Counted from the first letter of the stretch, positions 1 through 8,576 are shown. The stretch: DNA of 34,366 nt from an uncultured Planctomycetota bacterium (GCA_937944855.1 CALFAY010000047.1:1-34366); one strand, 5' to 3'. Translations and numbers: made by a program. The notes: a model not told the origin generated them from the sequence alone.

Positions 1-1
1 T

Positions 2-694
2 CGGCCTCCGGTCAGTCTGGTCATGGATACCGACGTGAATCACAAGATCGTCACCGAGACCGACCCGGCCAAACGGGCCAGCCTCATCCACGACACCGCC
101 GAGGCCAAACGCTCCCGCATGAAGGACGTCTGCTCTCACTGCCACACGCCGGACTACATCAACGCCTTCTACCAGCAGTACGACGATTTCGTCGTGCTCT
201 ACAACGAGAAGTTCGCCAAGCCCGGGCAGCTCATCATGAAGACCCTGCGCGAGCAGAACATGCTCACACCCACCGAGTTCGACGAGGAAATCGAGTGGAC
301 CTGGTTCTACCTGTGGCATCACGAGGGCCGTCGCGCCCGCCACGGCGCTTCCATGATGGCTCCCGACTACGCACACTGGCATGGCATGTACGAAGTCGCC
401 GAACGCTTCTACATGGAACTGATCCCCCAGGCGCGGGAACTGATCCACCTCGCCGAAACCAAGGGGCACAAAGAGGCCGCCGAGGCCGTCAAGTCGGTGA
501 TCGCAAACATCCTCAAGCGCCCCGAGCATGAGTGGTTCGAGAAGGAACCGCGGCCCCGAAGCCTGACCGGCAAGGAGCCGCATTACCGCCGTCAGGAACC
601 GACCCTGAGCGGGACGGCGAAACGCCTGGGCATGCCGTCGCTGGAACGTCGTCCGGTTTTGTACGCCGATTCCGTGGAAACGCAGGGGAGATGA
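2..694 (+). CDS. Octaheme hydroxylamine oxidoreductase-like cytochrome c, C-terminal part
   Basis: The reading frame is open to the left window edge, so only the last ~230 residues are visible and the start lies outside. One heme-binding CxxCH motif (CSHCH) is encoded at 131-145. It is followed by a long helical tail rich in His, Trp and aromatic residues, including a WHHEGRRARHG segment and a PDYAHWHGMYE segment. In the HAO family the last c-type heme is followed by this kind of tail, which builds the trimer. HAO-family enzymes act in the periplasm (or anammoxosome) on hydroxylamine, hydrazine or nitrite. The stop (TGA 692-694) lies next to napA, so the genes are probably one operon. With Nap alongside, a reductive role (nitrite to hydroxylamine or ammonium) is plausible, but this is inference. 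Direction and substrate cannot be decided because the catalytic heme region is missing. Confidence 0.8.
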   Translation, partial: RPPVSLVMDTDVNHKIVTETDPAKRASLIHDTAEAKRSRMKDVCSHCHTPDYINAFYQQYDDFVVLYNEKFAKPGQLIMKTLREQNMLTPTEFDEEIEWTWFYLWHHEGRRARHGASMMAPDYAHWHGMYEVAERFYMELIPQARELIHLAETKGHKEAAEAVKSVIANILKRPEHEWFEKEPRPRSLTGKEPHYRRQEPTLSGTAKRLGMPSLERRPVLYADSVETQGR

Positions 695-699
695 CGCCG

Positions 700-3069
700 A
701 TGCACCGCCGTGACTTCCTCCTGAATCTCGGTCTCGTCACGACGACCATCACGGCAGCCGGTTGCGGCAACTCGGGGACCGATTCCGGCTCCTCCTCGCC
801 ACCGCCGCTGCCCGGGGACGTTCGCTGGGGCAAGGCCCCCTGCCGCTTCTGCGGGACCGGCTGCGGCGTCGAGGTGGGCGTCTCCGGCGGCAAAGTCGTG
901 GCTGTCCGCGGCGACGTCGCCAGTCCGGTCAACCGCGGATTGCTGTGCGTCAAGGGCTATCATCTGCCCGGTTTGCTCTACGGACAGGACCGCCTCCTGC
1001 ACCCCCTCCGCCGCACCTCCGAGGGCCGATTTCAACGCATCTCCTGGGACGAAGCGTTGGACCTGATCGCCCAGCGCTTCCAAGAGACGCTGGAAAAGCA
1101 TGGGCCGTCGGCGGTCGCCATGTACGGTTCCGGCCAATGGACGGTCTTCGACGGCTACGCGGCGCTGAAGTGGGTCAAGGGCGGCCTGCGGAGCAACAAC
1201 CTCGAACCGAACGCCCGGCTGTGCATGGCCAGCGCCGTCAGCGGGTTCATGACGCAGTTCCAGAGCGACGAGCCGATGGGCTGCTACGACGATTTCGAGA
1301 TCGCCGACGACTTCGTGATCTGGGGCGCGAACATGGCCGAGATGCACCCGGTGCTTTTCGGCCGGATGCTCGAACATCGCCGCCGCAATCCCAGGGTGCG
1401 GATCATCGACCTGGGCACCCGCCGCACGCCGACCTCGGATTACGCCGACGTGTATATCGAGTTCCGCCCCGGCACCGACCTCGCCCTGGCCAACGGTATC
1501 CTCCATCTGCTCGTCGCCGAGAACAAGATCGCTCATGCGTTCCTCGAGGAGAACGTCGTCTTCAAGCGGGGCATCGAGGACCTGAACGCCATCGGCTACG
1601 GCTGTTTCGGCGATCAGGCCGAACGCTATGTCTTCGAGGACGTGGGCCGCGACTCCAGTTTCGAGGAACTCAAAACCTTCCTCGCCGACTACACGCCGCA
1701 ACGGGTCAGCGAGCTGACCGGCGTGCCGGAGAGCCAGATCCGCCTGTTGGCTTCCGTGTACGGCGACACGAACCGGGGCCTGGTCAGTTTGTGGTGCATG
1801 GGCGTCAATCAGCACGTCCGCGGTACCTGGATGAACAACCTCATCAACGATCTGCATTTGCTGACCGGCAAGATCAGCCGTCCGGGCAGCAATCCGCTCA
1901 GCCTCACCGGACAGCCATCAGCCTGCGGCACGGTGCGGGAGGTCGGCACCCTCAACAACCGCCTGCCCGCCGACATGGTCGTGACCAATCCGGAACACCG
2001 AGCCAAGGCCGAGAAGCTCTGGGGCCTGCCGCCGGGCACCATCCCCGACAAACCCGGCCTGCACACCGTCGATCTGTTCCGCGCCTTGAGCCGCGGGGAG
2101 ATCAAGACCCTGTGGATTCAGACCACCAACCCGTTCGTGACCCTGCCCAATCTGCACCGTTTCGAGCGGAAGCCGAACGACGGTCTGTTCCTCGTCGTCA
2201 GCGACATCTACCCGACCGTGACCACGGCGATGGCCGATGTGGTGCTGCCCTCGGCAGCCTGGGTGGAGCGGGAAGGCGTGTTCGGCAACACGGAGCGGCG
2301 GACGCAGCAATGGGACAAGCTGATCGACCCGCCCGGCGAAGCCCGCGAAGACGCCTGGCAGATCATCCAGGTCGCCAAACGCATGGGCCTGGGCCACCTG
2401 TTCCCGTGGCCGGAGGACAACTGGCACGAAGCGATGTACGAGGAATACCGGCAATTCACCCTCGGCACCGGCAAGGACGTGGCATCCTACGCCCAGCTGC
2501 GGGCCACCCGCGGCCTGCGCTGGCCGGTCGTGGACGGCAAGGAGACCCGCTACCGTTACGCCGCCGGATACGATCCGTATGTGCAAAAGTCCCGGGGCGT
2601 CCACTTCTACAAGGCCAAAAGCTACGGCGAACGTGCGGCGTTCTGGATTCGGCCCTACCATCCGCCGGCGGAACTGCCCGATGAGGAGTTTCCCTTCTGG
2701 CTGACCACGGGCCGGGTCATCGAGCATTGGCACACCGGCACCATGACCCGCCGCATCAAGCAACTGCATCAGGCGGTGCCGGGAGCCTATGTCGAGATCA
2801 ACCCCGCGGACGCCATCGAACTGGGCGTCACAACCGGCGACTTCGTCCGCCTGGTAAGCCGACGCGGAACGCTGGAACTGCCGGTCGTTCTCGACGGCCG
2901 GGGCAAGCCGCCGCGCGGCACCGTCTTCGTCCCGTTCTTCGACGAAGGCAAGCTCATCAACCGCTTGACGCTGGATGCCATGTGCAACCTCAGCAAGGAA
3001 CCGGATTTCAAAAAGTGCGCGGTGCGCATCGAGCGCCTCCAGCCTGTGAGTTCGGGAGCGAAGACGTGA
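700..3069 (+). CDS. napA: Periplasmic nitrate reductase, molybdopterin catalytic subunit NapA
   Basis: This is the catalytic subunit for nitrate to nitrite, with bis-MGD molybdenum and one 4Fe-4S cluster. Numbering from the ATG at 700 (789 aa), the cluster cysteines are C48, C51, C55 and C83 (PCRFCGTGC ... GLLCVKGY). The Mo-ligand cysteine is C175 in ARLCMASAV, followed by a DEPMGCYDD segment typical of NapA. The N-terminus carries a twin-arginine motif (HRRDFLL), so export as a folded protein by Tat is expected. An AAGC at residues 19-22 could act as a lipobox. An ATG at 691 is in frame and overlaps the stop of the upstream gene. However, AGGGGAG (684-690) abuts that ATG and sits 9 nt before the ATG at 700, so 700 is preferred. 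No napC, napD or napGH is visible, so the electron donor must lie elsewhere or upstream. Confidence 0.93.
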   Translation: MHRRDFLLNLGLVTTTITAAGCGNSGTDSGSSSPPPLPGDVRWGKAPCRFCGTGCGVEVGVSGGKVVAVRGDVASPVNRGLLCVKGYHLPGLLYGQDRLLHPLRRTSEGRFQRISWDEALDLIAQRFQETLEKHGPSAVAMYGSGQWTVFDGYAALKWVKGGLRSNNLEPNARLCMASAVSGFMTQFQSDEPMGCYDDFEIADDFVIWGANMAEMHPVLFGRMLEHRRRNPRVRIIDLGTRRTPTSDYADVYIEFRPGTDLALANGILHLLVAENKIAHAFLEENVVFKRGIEDLNAIGYGCFGDQAERYVFEDVGRDSSFEELKTFLADYTPQRVSELTGVPESQIRLLASVYGDTNRGLVSLWCMGVNQHVRGTWMNNLINDLHLLTGKISRPGSNPLSLTGQPSACGTVREVGTLNNRLPADMVVTNPEHRAKAEKLWGLPPGTIPDKPGLHTVDLFRALSRGEIKTLWIQTTNPFVTLPNLHRFERKPNDGLFLVVSDIYPTVTTAMADVVLPSAAWVEREGVFGNTERRTQQWDKLIDPPGEAREDAWQIIQVAKRMGLGHLFPWPEDNWHEAMYEEYRQFTLGTGKDVASYAQLRATRGLRWPVVDGKETRYRYAAGYDPYVQKSRGVHFYKAKSYGERAAFWIRPYHPPAELPDEEFPFWLTTGRVIEHWHTGTMTRRIKQLHQAVPGAYVEINPADAIELGVTTGDFVRLVSRRGTLELPVVLDGRGKPPRGTVFVPFFDEGKLINRLTLDAMCNLSKEPDFKKCAVRIERLQPVSSGAKT

Positions 3070-3608
3070 TGAGCCACCTCCCTCGGCCCGCGAGACTGTT
3101 GGCGTGGTTTCTGTTGTTTGTCGTCTGCTGCGGCATGGGCTGGTTCCGCGGCGACGGCCGGACCACGGTCCCCACCGCCTCGGCACTGCGCGCGGAACGT
3201 CGGGCTTATGACGGTGCTCCCCCGATAATCCCCCATCCGCCGCTGGGCGGAACCTGCACGAATTGTCATGCCGAACAGGCCCGCATCTTGCCTGGCGTCG
3301 GCGTCGCTCCGCCCAACCCGCACCTGCACACGCCGGGGTTGAGCAGCGTTGCCCGCTGCCAGCAGTGCCACGTCTTCAAGAACGCGGACACGGTCTTCGT
3401 CGCCTCCTCGTTCCAGCCTCTGCGGCAGGAACATCGCCGCGGCGACCGGCTCTATCCCGGCGCGCCGCCGACCGTGCCCCACGCCCTGTTCATGCGGGAA
3501 GACTGCAACGCCTGTCACGACGGCCCGACCGCCCGACCCGAAATCCGCTGCTCCCATCCGGAGCGCCTGCACTGTCTGCAATGCCATGCTGGCACCGCGT
3601 TGCCTTGA
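3069..3608 (+). CDS. napB: NapB-like cytochrome c subunit with four heme motifs
   Basis: This is the electron-transfer subunit that feeds NapA. The start overlaps the napA stop in TGATG, a sign of translational coupling. The protein has 179 aa. An N-terminal hydrophobic stretch (residues ~9-25) acts as signal or anchor. Classical NapB has two c-type hemes, but this protein has four CxxCH motifs: CTNCH 63-67, CQQCH 97-101, CNACH 146-150 and CLQCH 169-173. Each pair is preceded by the same element, YDGAPPIIPH (47-56) and YPGAPPTVPH (129-138). The NapB unit therefore seems to have been duplicated in tandem. The assignment as NapB rests on this Y-x-G-A-P-P-x-x-P-H element and on the adjacent napA. 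A general tetraheme cytochrome working with NapA is the alternative. Confidence 0.82.
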   Translation: MSHLPRPARLLAWFLLFVVCCGMGWFRGDGRTTVPTASALRAERRAYDGAPPIIPHPPLGGTCTNCHAEQARILPGVGVAPPNPHLHTPGLSSVARCQQCHVFKNADTVFVASSFQPLRQEHRRGDRLYPGAPPTVPHALFMREDCNACHDGPTARPEIRCSHPERLHCLQCHAGTALP

Positions 3609-3703
3609 TCGGACCGAGATTGCCGATAAATCCGGACCTGCTCGCCGAAGGCAATCTGCCCATGCTGCGGCAGCGGCCCGCCTTGTCGCGGAAGCGGGTT
3701 GAG

Positions 3704-3719
3704 GGAATTATGCAATTCC
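3704..3719. promoter_or_regulatory. Inverted repeat in the napB-porin gap
   Basis: GGAATT-ATGC-AATTCC is a perfect 6-bp inverted repeat with a 4-nt spacer. It lies about 60 nt before the porin gene, in the 170-bp gap after napB. It has the two-fold symmetry and spacing of a small regulator site. It does not match the FNR/NNR consensus TTGAT-N4-ATCAA. A role in regulation is only inferred. Confidence 0.25.
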
Positions 3720-3778
3720 ACTGCGGACGGTAGTCGAATCTCCTTCAGGCACTCCACACGCGCAAAAGGACCTGGGTT

Positions 3779-5527
3779 ATGACCTTCATCATGTCCGATC
3801 GGAACTGCTTTTGGTGGTCGATCGCCGGGCGAGTCGTGGCTGGGCTGACAGCAGCGATCGTCTTCACCACGGTTGGATTGGCCCAGGTCCCCGAAGAGCT
3901 TCCCGAACCGGCGGTCGTCGCGGAGCGGGAGAGCGATCATTCACCCAAAGCGGAGGCCGACGCCCCGAGAACCAGCGATCCCAAGTCGGACGGCGAAAAA
4001 CAATCCTCCGAGCAAAGCGGCAAGGACAAAAAGTCTTCCGAGAAAGACGACCAGCAGTTCTTCTGGAAAAAAGTGCCGCCGCTGCGAACGCCGCCCCGAC
4101 CGGGCATGCCGATCCTGTTCCCGACCGGAGCCGGCTATTATTCGCTGATGGATCAGCTGCACGGCAACTACGTCGAAAAGGCCCCGCCGCTGCCCTACGG
4201 GCTGTTCGCGATGGTGCCGCCGTCATTGTTCGACCTCGACTTCCGCTACCTCGAAGACCCCAAGTACACCGACCTGTACCTGTTCGATCCGCTCAAGCGC
4301 ATCCACTTCTGTGACGACTGGATGCTCTCGATTTCGAGCCAGACCTGGTCCCGGACCATGATCGAGCGGAACGTCCACTTCACGCCCGTGGACAACGACC
4401 ACGACCTGTTCCGCACCCGCCTGGCTGGGGACCTGTGGTACTGCGACCAGTTCCGCTTCTTTGCCGAGTACGTGTACGCCGAACGCTTCGGCGACGGCGA
4501 TTTCGGCGCGCGGCCCATCGACATCAACCGCAGCGATCTGCAAAACCTCTTGGTCGATGTCAAGCTCGGCGAGTGGTGCGAGGGTCCGGTGTACGTCCGG
4601 GCGGGGCGGCAGGAGTTGCTGCTGGGTTCGCAGCGGCTCATCAGCACCCTGGACTGGGCCAATGTGCGGCGGACGTTCCAGGGCATCCGGGGCTTCTGGC
4701 TCGGCAAAGAATGGACCGTGGACGCCTTCTGGGTCCAGCCTGTGTTGGTCAACCGCAACCACTGGGACAATGTGGACAACAACCAGAACTTCTTCGGCAT
4801 CTGGGCCAATCGCAAGCCGGTGGAACAAAAGCCGGGACTCGACCTCTACTGGCTCTATCTGGACAACACCAATCCGGTCCACGTCGGCCGCGATGGCGTC
4901 CGCGGAGGGTGGTACGTCCACACGCTCGGCGGACGGGTTTACGGCAGCTGGCACAACTGGGTGTACGAAGTCGAGCCGATGTTCCAGGTCGGCACCTACT
5001 CCAATCAGGATCTGCTGGCGGCCTCCGTCCCCGTCGGCGGCGGCTACCAGTGGAAGGAACACGCCTGGCTGCCGCAAGTCATGCTCTACTACGAGTGGGC
5101 GACCGGCGACCGCAACCCGGGACAGGGCAGTCTGAATACCTCGTTCAACCAGTTGTTCCCCTTCGGCCACTACTACCTGGGTTTCCTGGACGTGGTAGCG
5201 AGGCGGAATATTCACGATGTCGTCCTTCAGTTCACCTGCTGGCCGGAGAACTGGCTGACCTGCCTCGTCCAGGTCCACAACTTCTGGCTCTACAGCCGTG
5301 ACGATGCTCTCTACAACGCCGCCGGAGCGCCCATCCGCCGGGATCCGACCGGCCAGGCGGGCAACTACGTCGGCACGGAGCTGGACCTGTTCTTCATCGC
5401 GCAATTGAGCCGCTACGCCAACTTCAGCGTCGGCTACTCGCGGATGTTCAACGGCGATTTCATCCGCAACAGCGGTCCCGACGAGACGCCGAGCCTGCTC
5501 TACTTCCAGTTCACCTACCGCTGGTGA
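3779..5527 (+). CDS. Alginate-export-family outer membrane beta-barrel protein
   Basis: This is a predicted outer-membrane channel of the alginate export (AlgE-like) family. It has 582 aa. A signal peptide ends near GLA|Q (about residue 35) and is followed by a polar Lys/Ser/Glu-rich linker (~45-95). The rest is strand-rich sequence with many aromatic residues and ends in an aromatic residue (FTYRW), as barrel proteins do. The segment AGRQELLLGSQRLIS, about midway, is characteristic of the family. AAAAGGA (3764-3770) precedes the ATG at 3779 by 8 nt; a second in-frame ATG at 3791 is possible. In planctomycetes such barrels occur beside many pathways, so its substrate need not be alginate. Beside nap/HAO it might pass small anions, which is inference. 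The gene ends just before a terminator. Confidence 0.82.
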   Translation: MTFIMSDRNCFWWSIAGRVVAGLTAAIVFTTVGLAQVPEELPEPAVVAERESDHSPKAEADAPRTSDPKSDGEKQSSEQSGKDKKSSEKDDQQFFWKKVPPLRTPPRPGMPILFPTGAGYYSLMDQLHGNYVEKAPPLPYGLFAMVPPSLFDLDFRYLEDPKYTDLYLFDPLKRIHFCDDWMLSISSQTWSRTMIERNVHFTPVDNDHDLFRTRLAGDLWYCDQFRFFAEYVYAERFGDGDFGARPIDINRSDLQNLLVDVKLGEWCEGPVYVRAGRQELLLGSQRLISTLDWANVRRTFQGIRGFWLGKEWTVDAFWVQPVLVNRNHWDNVDNNQNFFGIWANRKPVEQKPGLDLYWLYLDNTNPVHVGRDGVRGGWYVHTLGGRVYGSWHNWVYEVEPMFQVGTYSNQDLLAASVPVGGGYQWKEHAWLPQVMLYYEWATGDRNPGQGSLNTSFNQLFPFGHYYLGFLDVVARRNIHDVVLQFTCWPENWLTCLVQVHNFWLYSRDDALYNAAGAPIRRDPTGQAGNYVGTELDLFFIAQLSRYANFSVGYSRMFNGDFIRNSGPDETPSLLYFQFTYRW

Positions 5528-5548
5528 CTTCCGCCGCCGAGCCAAAAA

Positions 5549-5590
5549 GAAAACCCAGCACGCTGCAAGCGGCTGGGTTTCTGTTTTTGT
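5549..5590. terminator. Bidirectional hairpin terminator
   Basis: The 9-bp stem AAACCCAGC (5551-5559) / GCTGGGTTT (5572-5580) has a 12-nt loop. It is followed by CTGTTTTTG on the plus strand and preceded by an A-rich run that serves as a T-run on the minus strand. It lies between the porin gene (+) and the Bax inhibitor gene (-), so it can end transcription from both sides. Confidence 0.8.
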
Positions 5591-5624
5591 TCAGGCTTGT
5601 CCGCTCGATCCGCAGGGCGGACGG

Positions 5625-6341
5625 TCAGCGTCGGCTCATCAACAGGATGCGGATGATCCAGAAGAACAGAGTCATGACGGCCGCGAAGATGTACAGGGCC
5701 GCTCCGACATACTGATCGGTCCGGTAGTAGTAGAGCACGTTCGAGGTGGCGTATAGAATCGCCGCCGACATCAGGGCCACCATCGCGAAGGCGAAGAGCA
5801 GTCCCAACTGGAAGCCGAAGATCAGGGCCGCCACGATGATCCCCAATGCCACGAATGAACCGATGGAAACAATCGGCCCGAGGAACGAGAAGTCGCTGCG
5901 GGTCCACAGCGTCGCCAGGGTTAGCCCCCCGGCCACCGCCGCCGTCAGCAGGGCCGCCTGATAAACCAGATCCAGACTTCCCGTCTTGACTTGGACCACC
6001 ACCAGCAGCGGCCAGAAAATCAGCACTTCCAGAAGGATGTAAACGCCCAGTCCGACGTATTGCACCGTCGGCGAATGGTCGGGCCGGACCAGGTAGCCGG
6101 ACAAGTAGCTGCCCGCGATGAACAGCAGGATGATGCCCAGCGCGCCGACGTTCCCCAGGACGTTGACGAGGACTTCGAGGGGAACCAGGGTATAGACAAC
6201 GGCCATTAAGGCCGTGAAGGCGGCAACGGCCCCGGCGACATGCAGGTAAGTACGGCGAATGAACTCGACCCGTTCGGCGGGCAGGGCGTTCGCCGCGACG
6301 TTTTGCAACTCCAGGTTCTCGTACTCGTAGGCTTCATTCAT
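5625..6341 (-). CDS. Bax inhibitor-1 / YccA family membrane protein
   Basis: This is a seven-transmembrane inner-membrane protein of the Bax inhibitor-1 (UPF0005) family, whose bacterial members include YccA, a modulator of FtsH proteolysis, and the BsYetJ calcium channel. The start at 6341 gives 238 aa (MNEAYEYEN...). It is chosen because GGAGGT lies 6 nt before it, whereas an in-frame upstream start at 6371 lacks a comparable site. An N-terminal soluble stretch of ~40 residues is followed by hydrophobic helices to the end, which closes with a short basic tail (MSRR). It lies 75 bp downstream of the alcohol dehydrogenase on the same strand and may be cotranscribed with it, although no functional link is evident. 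The cellular role in this organism is unknown. Confidence 0.87.
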   Translation of the reverse strand: MNEAYEYENLELQNVAANALPAERVEFIRRTYLHVAGAVAAFTALMAVVYTLVPLEVLVNVLGNVGALGIILLFIAGSYLSGYLVRPDHSPTVQYVGLGVYILLEVLIFWPLLVVVQVKTGSLDLVYQAALLTAAVAGGLTLATLWTRSDFSFLGPIVSIGSFVALGIIVAALIFGFQLGLLFAFAMVALMSAAILYATSNVLYYYRTDQYVGAALYIFAAVMTLFFWIIRILLMSRR

Positions 6342-6416
6342 GGGCTTACCTCCGAGGAAATGACAGGCCATTGCCGATTAATGTTAACTCCCGCATTGCC
6401 GCAACGCAATCTCCTT

Positions 6417-7529
6417 TCACGCCCAGGGGAGCAGGGCCGAGCGATGCACCTTGCCGGCGTCCTGATCGGCGAAGGCCTCGTTGATCCGCGTCAAGGGATA
6501 CTTGGCCGCCAGCAGGTCCGAGAACGGAAAGTCGTTCTGATGCTGAGCCAGGAAGCGCACCGCTTTGTAGAGGCTGACCGCGTCGTACCACATGATGCCG
6601 AGCACGCTCTTGGAGCCGTGGACCAGATCCGACGGATCGAGGGAGAACGTCGGTCCCTGGCAGATGTTGCCGATCTCCAGGTAGGTGCCGCCGGGAGCGG
6701 TCATGGCGATGCCCTCGGGAACGGCCCCGGCGTGGCCGACCAGCTCCACCACCACGTCCGCGCCCCAGCCGTCGGTCAGTTCCCTGACCCGGCGGATGCG
6801 GTCCTGGGGCATCGGGAACGATTTGAGGTCGATGACCTGATCGGCCCCGAAGCGGCGGGCCAGTTGCAGCCGCTCGTCGATGCCGTCCAGCACGATGATC
6901 TGCTCCACGCCCAGGGTCCGGGCCACGGCCACGGCGTTGATGCCCAGTCCGCCCGCTCCCTGCACGACGACATGATCGCCGACGCCGACGTGGGCTTTTT
7001 CCAGGGCGTAGATCACCTGGGCCAAGGCGCAGTTGGCCGGTCCGGCCAGTTCGTCCGGCACTCCGTCTGGCAGTTTGAACACCGTGTGGCCGGGATGGAG
7101 ATAGTAGTATTGCCCGTAGGCGGCGTTGAAATGCGGCCAGACGTGGGGCGGATGCCGATGCCGAAGGGCGAACGGGCAGCGCGGCGTCTTGCCCCGCAGA
7201 CAGACGCGGCACTGTCCGCACGGATAGAAGTAGCGGTACACGACGCGGTCGCCGACTTGCAGCGGCTGCCCGGCACTGTCTTTGGTCACGCCCTCGCCCA
7301 GCTTCGCCACCACGCCGGTCATCTCGTGGCCGACGCTGCGGCCGGTCGCCCCGCCGCTGTCTGCCGGTTTGTAATCGCCGCGCCACAGATGCAGATCGCT
7401 GCCACAGATGTTGGCCTGCGTCACCTTGACGAGGATCGCTCCAGGTCCGGGTTCCGGCACGGGATATTCACGGAGCAGAAACGGCTGACGCGGTCCGACC
7501 AGGGCGGCGACCAAGGCGGTTTCGGGCAT
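6417..7529 (-). CDS. Zinc-dependent alcohol dehydrogenase family protein (MDR)
   Basis: This is a cytoplasmic medium-chain dehydrogenase/reductase of 370 aa. Catalytic zinc ligands are visible as C42 (NICGSDLH) and H68-E69 (VGHEM). The structural zinc site has C104, C107, C110 and C118. A Rossmann motif GAGGLGINAV near residue 185 indicates NAD(P) binding. The substrate cannot be read from sequence; sugar alcohols, polyols and aromatic alcohols are all used in this family. The start at 7529 has AGAAGGA 7-8 nt upstream on the minus strand, whereas the longer frame begins within the noncoding upstream sequence. The gene stands head to tail with the surface-protein gene upstream and the Bax inhibitor gene downstream. 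Confidence 0.88.
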   Translation of the reverse strand: MPETALVAALVGPRQPFLLREYPVPEPGPGAILVKVTQANICGSDLHLWRGDYKPADSGGATGRSVGHEMTGVVAKLGEGVTKDSAGQPLQVGDRVVYRYFYPCGQCRVCLRGKTPRCPFALRHRHPPHVWPHFNAAYGQYYYLHPGHTVFKLPDGVPDELAGPANCALAQVIYALEKAHVGVGDHVVVQGAGGLGINAVAVARTLGVEQIIVLDGIDERLQLARRFGADQVIDLKSFPMPQDRIRRVRELTDGWGADVVVELVGHAGAVPEGIAMTAPGGTYLEIGNICQGPTFSLDPSDLVHGSKSVLGIMWYDAVSLYKAVRFLAQHQNDFPFSDLLAAKYPLTRINEAFADQDAGKVHRSALLPWA

Positions 7530-7598
7530 GGCGTGTCCTTCTGAATGCGTGGCGACCCGCTCAGGATAGGACACGGCCGCACTGCTCCGCAACGAAAA

Positions 7599-8576
7599 TC
7601 AGTTCTCCAGGTTGACCCGAGTGATCGGCGCGTTCTGGCCCGGGGCCAGCAGCCCGGAATCGCCCCGGCCATTGCCGCCGTCGAGCAGGACCGCCCCCTC
7701 CTCGAACTGCACATTTCCGTTCGACTCGTCGAACAGGCCGAAGGAGAGCAGGTCGTTTCCGCGATTGCCAAGCAACTGCACGTCGTACCACCCGGTGCTG
7801 TCGGCGGTGTTGCGGAAGGTAACGAGCATCGAATCGTTGCCGCTGCCGCCGTCGGATCGAAGCTGGATGCGTCCCGAGCTGCCGACGCGGAATCCCCCAG
7901 CTACGCCAAGGTCGATCATGACCCGGTCCTCGCCCCGCTCGCCATAGATGTGCAACAGCAGCAGGCCGGTGACGTCGGCGGGATGCAGCACCGTGGACGA
8001 ATCCGCGCCGTCGGGCAGCCCGCGGGTGAAGGTGACGAAGTCCTTGCCCCGGCCGCCGTGGACGCGGAGGTCGGCCTCGCCTTCCACGGCGAAAGTGTTG
8101 ATGACCAGGTTGCCGGTGAAGCGGTCGTTGCCGTCGCCCAGCCAGACGGTGGCGCGGAAGGTGCTGTCGGCACTGAGTCGGCTGTCGAGCCGCAGCGTCA
8201 CCACGTCGTCGCCGGAGCCGATACGGATGCGGAGTTCCCGGGTCGTGCCCACGAAATCGCTGATGGCGTGATACTCGAAGACGTCCTTGCCGCCTTTCAG
8301 CTGCACGTCGATGACGTCGAAGGTGGTGGTCAGCAGTTCGTTGTGGACCTCGCCGCGGCCGGTGAAGCGGCCGTCGCCGTTTTTGTCGATGCAGATCCAG
8401 GTGCGGTTGGCGGCCGGGTCATCAATGATGCGGACGACCTGGTTTTTCTTGTTGCCGATGATTTGCAGATCGGGCACCGCGTTGCCGTTGAGGTCCACGA
8501 TGCGGTACCCCACGGACGGGACCACGCGACTTTCCAGGGCCTCGAATTCGGGGCGAAAGCGACGCACTGGGTTCAT
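7599..8576 (-). CDS. Secreted planctomycete surface protein with N-terminal LESR-type motif
   Basis: The protein has 325 aa. Near its N-terminus it carries RRFRPEFEALESRVVPS, the planctomycete variant of the LEPR-XLL sorting signal found on many large secreted or surface proteins. The rest is a repetitive strand-rich region. Recurrent Gly/Asp/Asn turns (GSGDD, GDGND, GGRGKD, GERGED, GNRGND) resemble calcium-binding RTX-like or beta-helix repeats. No catalytic domain is recognisable. The start at 8576 is preceded immediately by GGAGGAAGGAGG on the minus strand. Location outside the cytoplasm is inferred from the motif; the function is unknown. It is short compared with the multi-kilobase relatives common in this group. 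Confidence 0.75.
   Translation of the reverse strand: MNPVRRFRPEFEALESRVVPSVGYRIVDLNGNAVPDLQIIGNKKNQVVRIIDDPAANRTWICIDKNGDGRFTGRGEVHNELLTTTFDVIDVQLKGGKDVFEYHAISDFVGTTRELRIRIGSGDDVVTLRLDSRLSADSTFRATVWLGDGNDRFTGNLVINTFAVEGEADLRVHGGRGKDFVTFTRGLPDGADSSTVLHPADVTGLLLLHIYGERGEDRVMIDLGVAGGFRVGSSGRIQLRSDGGSGNDSMLVTFRNTADSTGWYDVQLLGNRGNDLLSFGLFDESNGNVQFEEGAVLLDGGNGRGDSGLLAPGQNAPITRVNLEN

Noticed and set aside
3263..3733. Alternative plus-strand frame overlapping napB
   Set aside because: The napB frame contains all four CxxCH motifs; the alternative translation is Arg/Pro-rich shadow sequence.
4223..5545. Minus-strand open frame opposite the barrel protein
   Set aside because: The plus strand carries the family signature and signal peptide. 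The minus frame crosses the terminator and has no ribosome binding site or domain.
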